Positions 60,284 through 64,000 of a stretch of DNA of 64,000 nucleotides are shown here, in pieces (the first letter of the stretch is position 1; the number at the start of each line of letters is the position of its first letter). The position numbers were made by a program, and so were the translations under genes. Under the pieces are notes generated by a model, which was given only the letters and a program-made list of their open reading frames with translations, searched no databases and was not told where the DNA came from. Source of the DNA: Odiellus spinosus (Eukaryota; Arthropoda; Arachnida; Opiliones; Phalangiidae); contig OY987234.1 of assembly GCA_963920705.1 (NCBI GenBank), positions 18,557,794 to 18,621,793 of the forward strand. Reading direction: 5' to 3'.

Positions 60284-61299
60284 CCACAAGTAACGCAATA
60301 GAAGCAAGTATGACACTTTCCTTTGTATCAATACGAAGTTTCTTAGTCAAGGTGTTTTTCTCTGAAAAGATTTATAAAATCCGTGGCTCTAGTGACTTAA
60401 CCATTTCGTTTCATTAACCCTTTTAATCCTTTTTCTATACAACCACTTCCCGCGTTCTTTGTGTTCGACAAGGAAAATGAGTTAGAAACTACAATTTTAG
60501 TCACGACGTATATGTTCCGATGTTTTTTGTGCTTAAACCTAATATGTTTTGATTTCCTGTTCTTGTTTCATTTTTTCGTTCATATTTGTCGTGCTATCTA
60601 TTCCCTATATCGCGGTTTTAATATGCAAAAGTATAGGCAGAAAAATATATCCGGGATTTATATATATACGGTCGATCCTTTGGGGGTGGAAACATTTTGG
60701 GTGGTGCTGTATTAAATCAGTCTGACACGACACTCTCCACTGACCAAGCTTTTTATTGCGAGCGCCCTCTTTTTATCCTTCTCGGCTTGGCTTCCGTCTC
60801 ATCCTCCCATTCTATTCCTCCTTCTCTATTCCCTTTTTTTCTGGCGTTTGACCTTTTATTATGACCCAACTCGACTTTCAACAAGTTGGGAGTAACTCTT
60901 ATTTTAGTCTCACCCTGCGTCGTAATTGTTTAGTATTTTAAGTATTGACGCGTTACTTTGCATCATTTTTAAATAGAGAAAGGATAATTACAATAAAAAA
61001 AATTCATAGATATAAATTATGATCGAATTGTAGCCCGTAAGAACCCAGGGATATAGTTTTAGCCTCTTTCTTTGACCCCTTCAACCTTTTTTATTTCATG
61101 ACTCCCTTTTTATCATACTATTTGACACCTTTATATAATCCAAGGGCTGGAACATAACCAAAATCACGCGCATTTTGGCCGAAAATAAAATATGCAAATA
61201 TTGAAATTATAAATTTGCTTAAAAATCTTTAAAAATGAATTTCGCTAAATTTTTCATAGAAGTCTATAGATCTTAAGAACATGATATTTGAAGACAACA

Positions 61300-61587
61300 A
61301 ATAGTCCTGGTCGATTTGCCGGAAATGGGCCCTTGTCTCATAGCCGCGCCGCCATCTTTTTGTAGTAACAGGTTGCCAGACTATTTCTAATTTTATTTCC
61401 CACAAACCAAATTCAAGTTGTTAGTCCAACGCTTCCTATATGATAAAGTATAGGAGGCGTTGGTTAGTCTGTAGCTATTTTCACACTTCAAAAAGATGGC
61501 GGACGATCACGTGACAAAAAGTTTTCCCCGCCAAAATTTTCGCGAGGTTCTCTAGACTTCCGGTTTTGGAAATCGACCAGGACTATT
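61300..61587. mobile_element. 288-bp symmetrical palindrome with AAGATGGCGG motifs
   Basis: Ends AATAGTCCTGGTCGATTT and its exact complement (18 bp). Inside, CCGCCATCTTTTTG (61349-61362) mirrors CAAAAAGATGGCGG (61489-61502). The centre is a hairpin CCAACGCTTCCTATA / TATAGGAGGCGTTGG around 8 bases. All three pairs are centred at the same point (about 61444), so the whole unit folds on itself. No target duplication is visible. AAGATGGCGG is the core recognised by YY1/Pho-type zinc-finger proteins. Confidence 0.8.
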
Positions 61588-63406
61588 GGAAACCATTCAG
61601 CCCTTTGTTAATAATAATGAATAATTTGACTCTAAAGGTCTATTTAAAGTTGTATTGTCCCCACAAATGACACGTGATTGGTTATATAAGTTATTTTAAA
61701 AATTAAAACGCCATTTATAATTATACTATTAATTCCATTTTTTTTTTCAACAACTCTATTACATTAATATCATCGCGTAAAATATTTGTAAGATGAACGA
61801 AACCAAAAACATTCCTTCCTTTTCGTCTTAGAGAGTTATATCCCATATTTCTTTATTTTTTTCTTTCTATAGCTTGTAGAAAGTCACCGCCGCTAGTGTC
61901 GCTCTCTTTTGGTCGTATAAACGCTCCGCTTTTAGCAAAAATATATATTTTACTCTCTTTTTCTCTCCGAAGATCATTTTTTTACCAACATCTATACGAA
62001 AACTCCGTCGTCTTGAAGCTTAATTCTCCGCACCTCGGGCTATGGGGACGATAAAACGTGGCATTGCTCGCTGTATTCTCCTTGTGAAAAGCTTTTTGTC
62101 GGCCTTTTTCAACCCCCTACAGCTTCTAGAATCTGAAATTCCAATGAGACAGAAAAATACGTTAGGCTTAGTTTAGTATATGGGAAACTAAGGTAATGCT
62201 TTCCACTTTGCTCACCATCGTTTTCGTCCACTATTAGGTTTATAACCTTGGAAAGAATGGTAATTCTCGTGAACAAAAACAAGTTTTATATAAAGATTTA
62301 GGTATATTCTAAGGTTGTATCCAAGCGTATTATATTCGTGGTAAGACCGCGAATGAAATGAGAGGCTTAACTCGATGCTTTCTTTACAATATGTAAACCC
62401 TCTTTCTGACGTTCATATCTTTTCTCCCATTAAATCTTTCGAGTCGAACAACCTCGACCATACATGTATCGCAACGTCATATATTTGGTTGTCATGGTAA
62501 CTAAGGCTTGTTCACCTCAGAACTAACATTTTTTCCTAGGACCTTAATACAGTTTTGAAACTTTTCCTTCTTCCTTCCTTCTAAGCCCACATAACGTGGA
62601 ACCAAAGTTACCAAACCGAGAAGGCACTCGAACATACTAAAGTTTGCTCAAATTTTTGGTTGAAGGGGAATTTTTTTTGAAGTTCGATTCCGTTTCATAA
62701 ATGTAAGGCCTAGATATCCTTTTCAATCCGGAGAAGAAGAAGAAAAGTCTATATTAGGTCTACTTTTGGTATTCGATGATACTAGAGTATTCTTCCGCGT
62801 TACTTTATCTATTTAGGGTCAACTGAAACCCGTACTCTCTCTATTTCGTAGTCTCAAACTAAGCTTGAAATATCTGAGGTTTTTTTTTCCTTTTTTGGGA
62901 CTTGGATGCCAGGATGGGTAAACTCTACAGTGAACTAAAATCATTTTTAAAAACGTGTCCAAATCTCTTCTCGAAAACGATATTGAGGGGAAAGGAACAT
63001 TGACGACTCCGATGAAAAATGGAGAGGTGTTTTTTTTTACATTGTTCTTTTTTGCCTTCTTCAGTTCTCTCTCGCTCCCATTCTTTGATTTTTATTTTAT
63101 TCTTTCTTCCGTTTCTTTTCTAAGCTTTTGAATTTAACGGGAAAAGGTTACGTGGCCTATTTTTCGTCGACGTTAATCTTTTGAAAAATCTACTCTAAAC
63201 ACTGGGTTTCGCTTATTTCACAGACAGGATAGGCCCTTTAAAAAAATTTGCTACGGGTTTAAATGATGATAAAATCGTGTTTTTTTTATACTTTGTGCGC
63301 CCGAGCTTTTCTCTTTTCTTTTATTTTGCTGCAAATGTTTTGTAATTCAAATATTTTTATCTATTGTTTTAGATTTTCATAAAATAGTAATATAATTTCG
63401 TTACCT

Positions 63407-63464
63407 CCTGTAAGATAGCTTTCCTATAAACACCAATGAGCTGTGGTTAGAACATTTCTACAGG
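63407..63464 (+). repeat. 58-bp CCTGTA/TACAGG core repeat, copy C
   Basis: Begins CCTGTAAGATAGCTTT and ends GGTTAGAACATTTCTACAGG, exactly 58 bp. It is the first of a tandem pair with the copy starting 89 bases later. Confidence 0.72.
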
Positions 63465-63495
63465 GGCTAGGTAAAAAATGTGTTGAATGTATCAT

Positions 63496-63553
63496 CCTGT
63501 ATGGCAGCTTTTCTCTAAACTTTATTGCGCGTTTTTGAAAACACTTCTACAGG
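63496..63553 (+). repeat. 58-bp CCTGTA/TACAGG core repeat, copy D
   Basis: Begins CCTGTATGGCAGCTTTT and ends GAAAACACTTCTACAGG, exactly 58 bp. Spacer between this and the previous copy is 31 bases. Confidence 0.72.
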
Positions 63554-64000
63554 CCTACATAATAAAATAATAAGGAAAAAACCTGGTTGATCATTGGTCC
63601 ATCACTTAGATCAATGCCCTCGTGAACTAATTAAATAGATATGATAAAAATGTCAACTATTGGGAGGAGTTCGGGAAACCAGGAAAAAAACAACTTATCT
63701 TTTTTTTTTCTTTCTTTTTCGAATATCTAGATTGGGCGGAATAGGGATTTTATTTTTCGCTCGTTAAGTGTAGGTTATTGTGATAACGCTCGCCCAGACC
63801 ATAAGCCCTTGTTGTTTTAACAAACGTCGAATGAGAAACCATGTATTTTCAACTTTTAAAAAGATAGATTCCTGACTATTTCCGTGATATTTGCTTCGGT
63901 GACACGTTCATGTCTATAGTTTACCAGATACTGAAATCTAAAGGGTTTCTGACAATTCAGAACCAAAGAGTAAAAGGCTGTATATATTGGAACTAAGTCC

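Larger units (their letters stand above)
44326..64000 (+). other. First coding intron of the GABA-B receptor gene (open at window end)
   Basis: Starts with GTATACGC at the donor of the first coding exon. No downstream exon encoding the continuation of the ligand-binding domain was found before 64000, so the intron is at least 19.7 kb. It contains many transposon copies listed separately. No embedded gene was recognised. Confidence 0.7.

Noticed and set aside
63407-63553. tRNA or tRNA-derived element for the 58-bp repeats
   Set aside because: GGTTNGAAC hints at a B-box, but copy D reads TTTTGAAAA there, no A-box or cloverleaf could be built, and copy A lacks end pairing.

Overview
This window is animal (metazoan) nuclear DNA. 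It is AT-rich, with spliced genes, GT-AG introns, long non-coding stretches and many small non-autonomous DNA transposons. No operons, Shine-Dalgarno-led genes, rRNA, tRNA or CRISPR arrays were seen. The partial GABA-B receptor is closest, from memory of the family, to the arthropod subunit-2 type, so a protostome and probably an arthropod is my best guess. The species cannot be named from the sequence.

Only two protein-coding genes can be supported, both on the + strand and both cut by the window edges. At the left (493-4513) are the last six visible exons of ERMP1, the endoplasmic reticulum M28-family metallopeptidase. They cover late membrane segments and the luminal C-terminal domain, down to the stop codon. 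At the right, the first coding exon of a GABA-B receptor subunit-2-like gene (43930-44325) carries a signal peptide and the start of the ligand-binding domain. It is followed by an intron that runs past the window end (at least 19.7 kb). A CpG-rich stretch (about 42780-43230) and a CpG-rich leader lie just upstream and are the likely promoter region.

The roughly 38 kb between the genes, and the big intron, hold mostly repeats. The main families are: (1) a ~336-bp element with ends CAGAAGCC/GGCTTCTG, five copies, four of them with perfect 7-bp target duplications; (2) a 419-bp element with ends CAGAGG/CCTCTG, also with a 7-bp duplication; (3) long-palindrome elements with TTAA/AGGG ends; (4) an 859-bp foldback inside an ERMP1 intron whose core is a decamer array; (5) interspersed CAGGGAA-rich elements, one of which has been invaded by family 1; (6) a 1.3-kb minisatellite of 21/22-bp units with an ordered variant pattern; (7) a 58-bp core repeat of constant length, twice arranged in tandem with ~90-bp period; (8) a 288-bp full palindrome carrying AAGATGGCGG motifs.

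No autonomous transposase, reverse transcriptase or other novel protein system was recognised. The unusual content lies in the repeats, especially the 7-bp-duplication families with CA-starting ends, the constant-length 58-bp repeat, and the heptad-encoding minisatellite. All boundaries were read by eye. Splice sites come from GT/AG positions plus reading-frame continuity and family resemblance, not transcript data.
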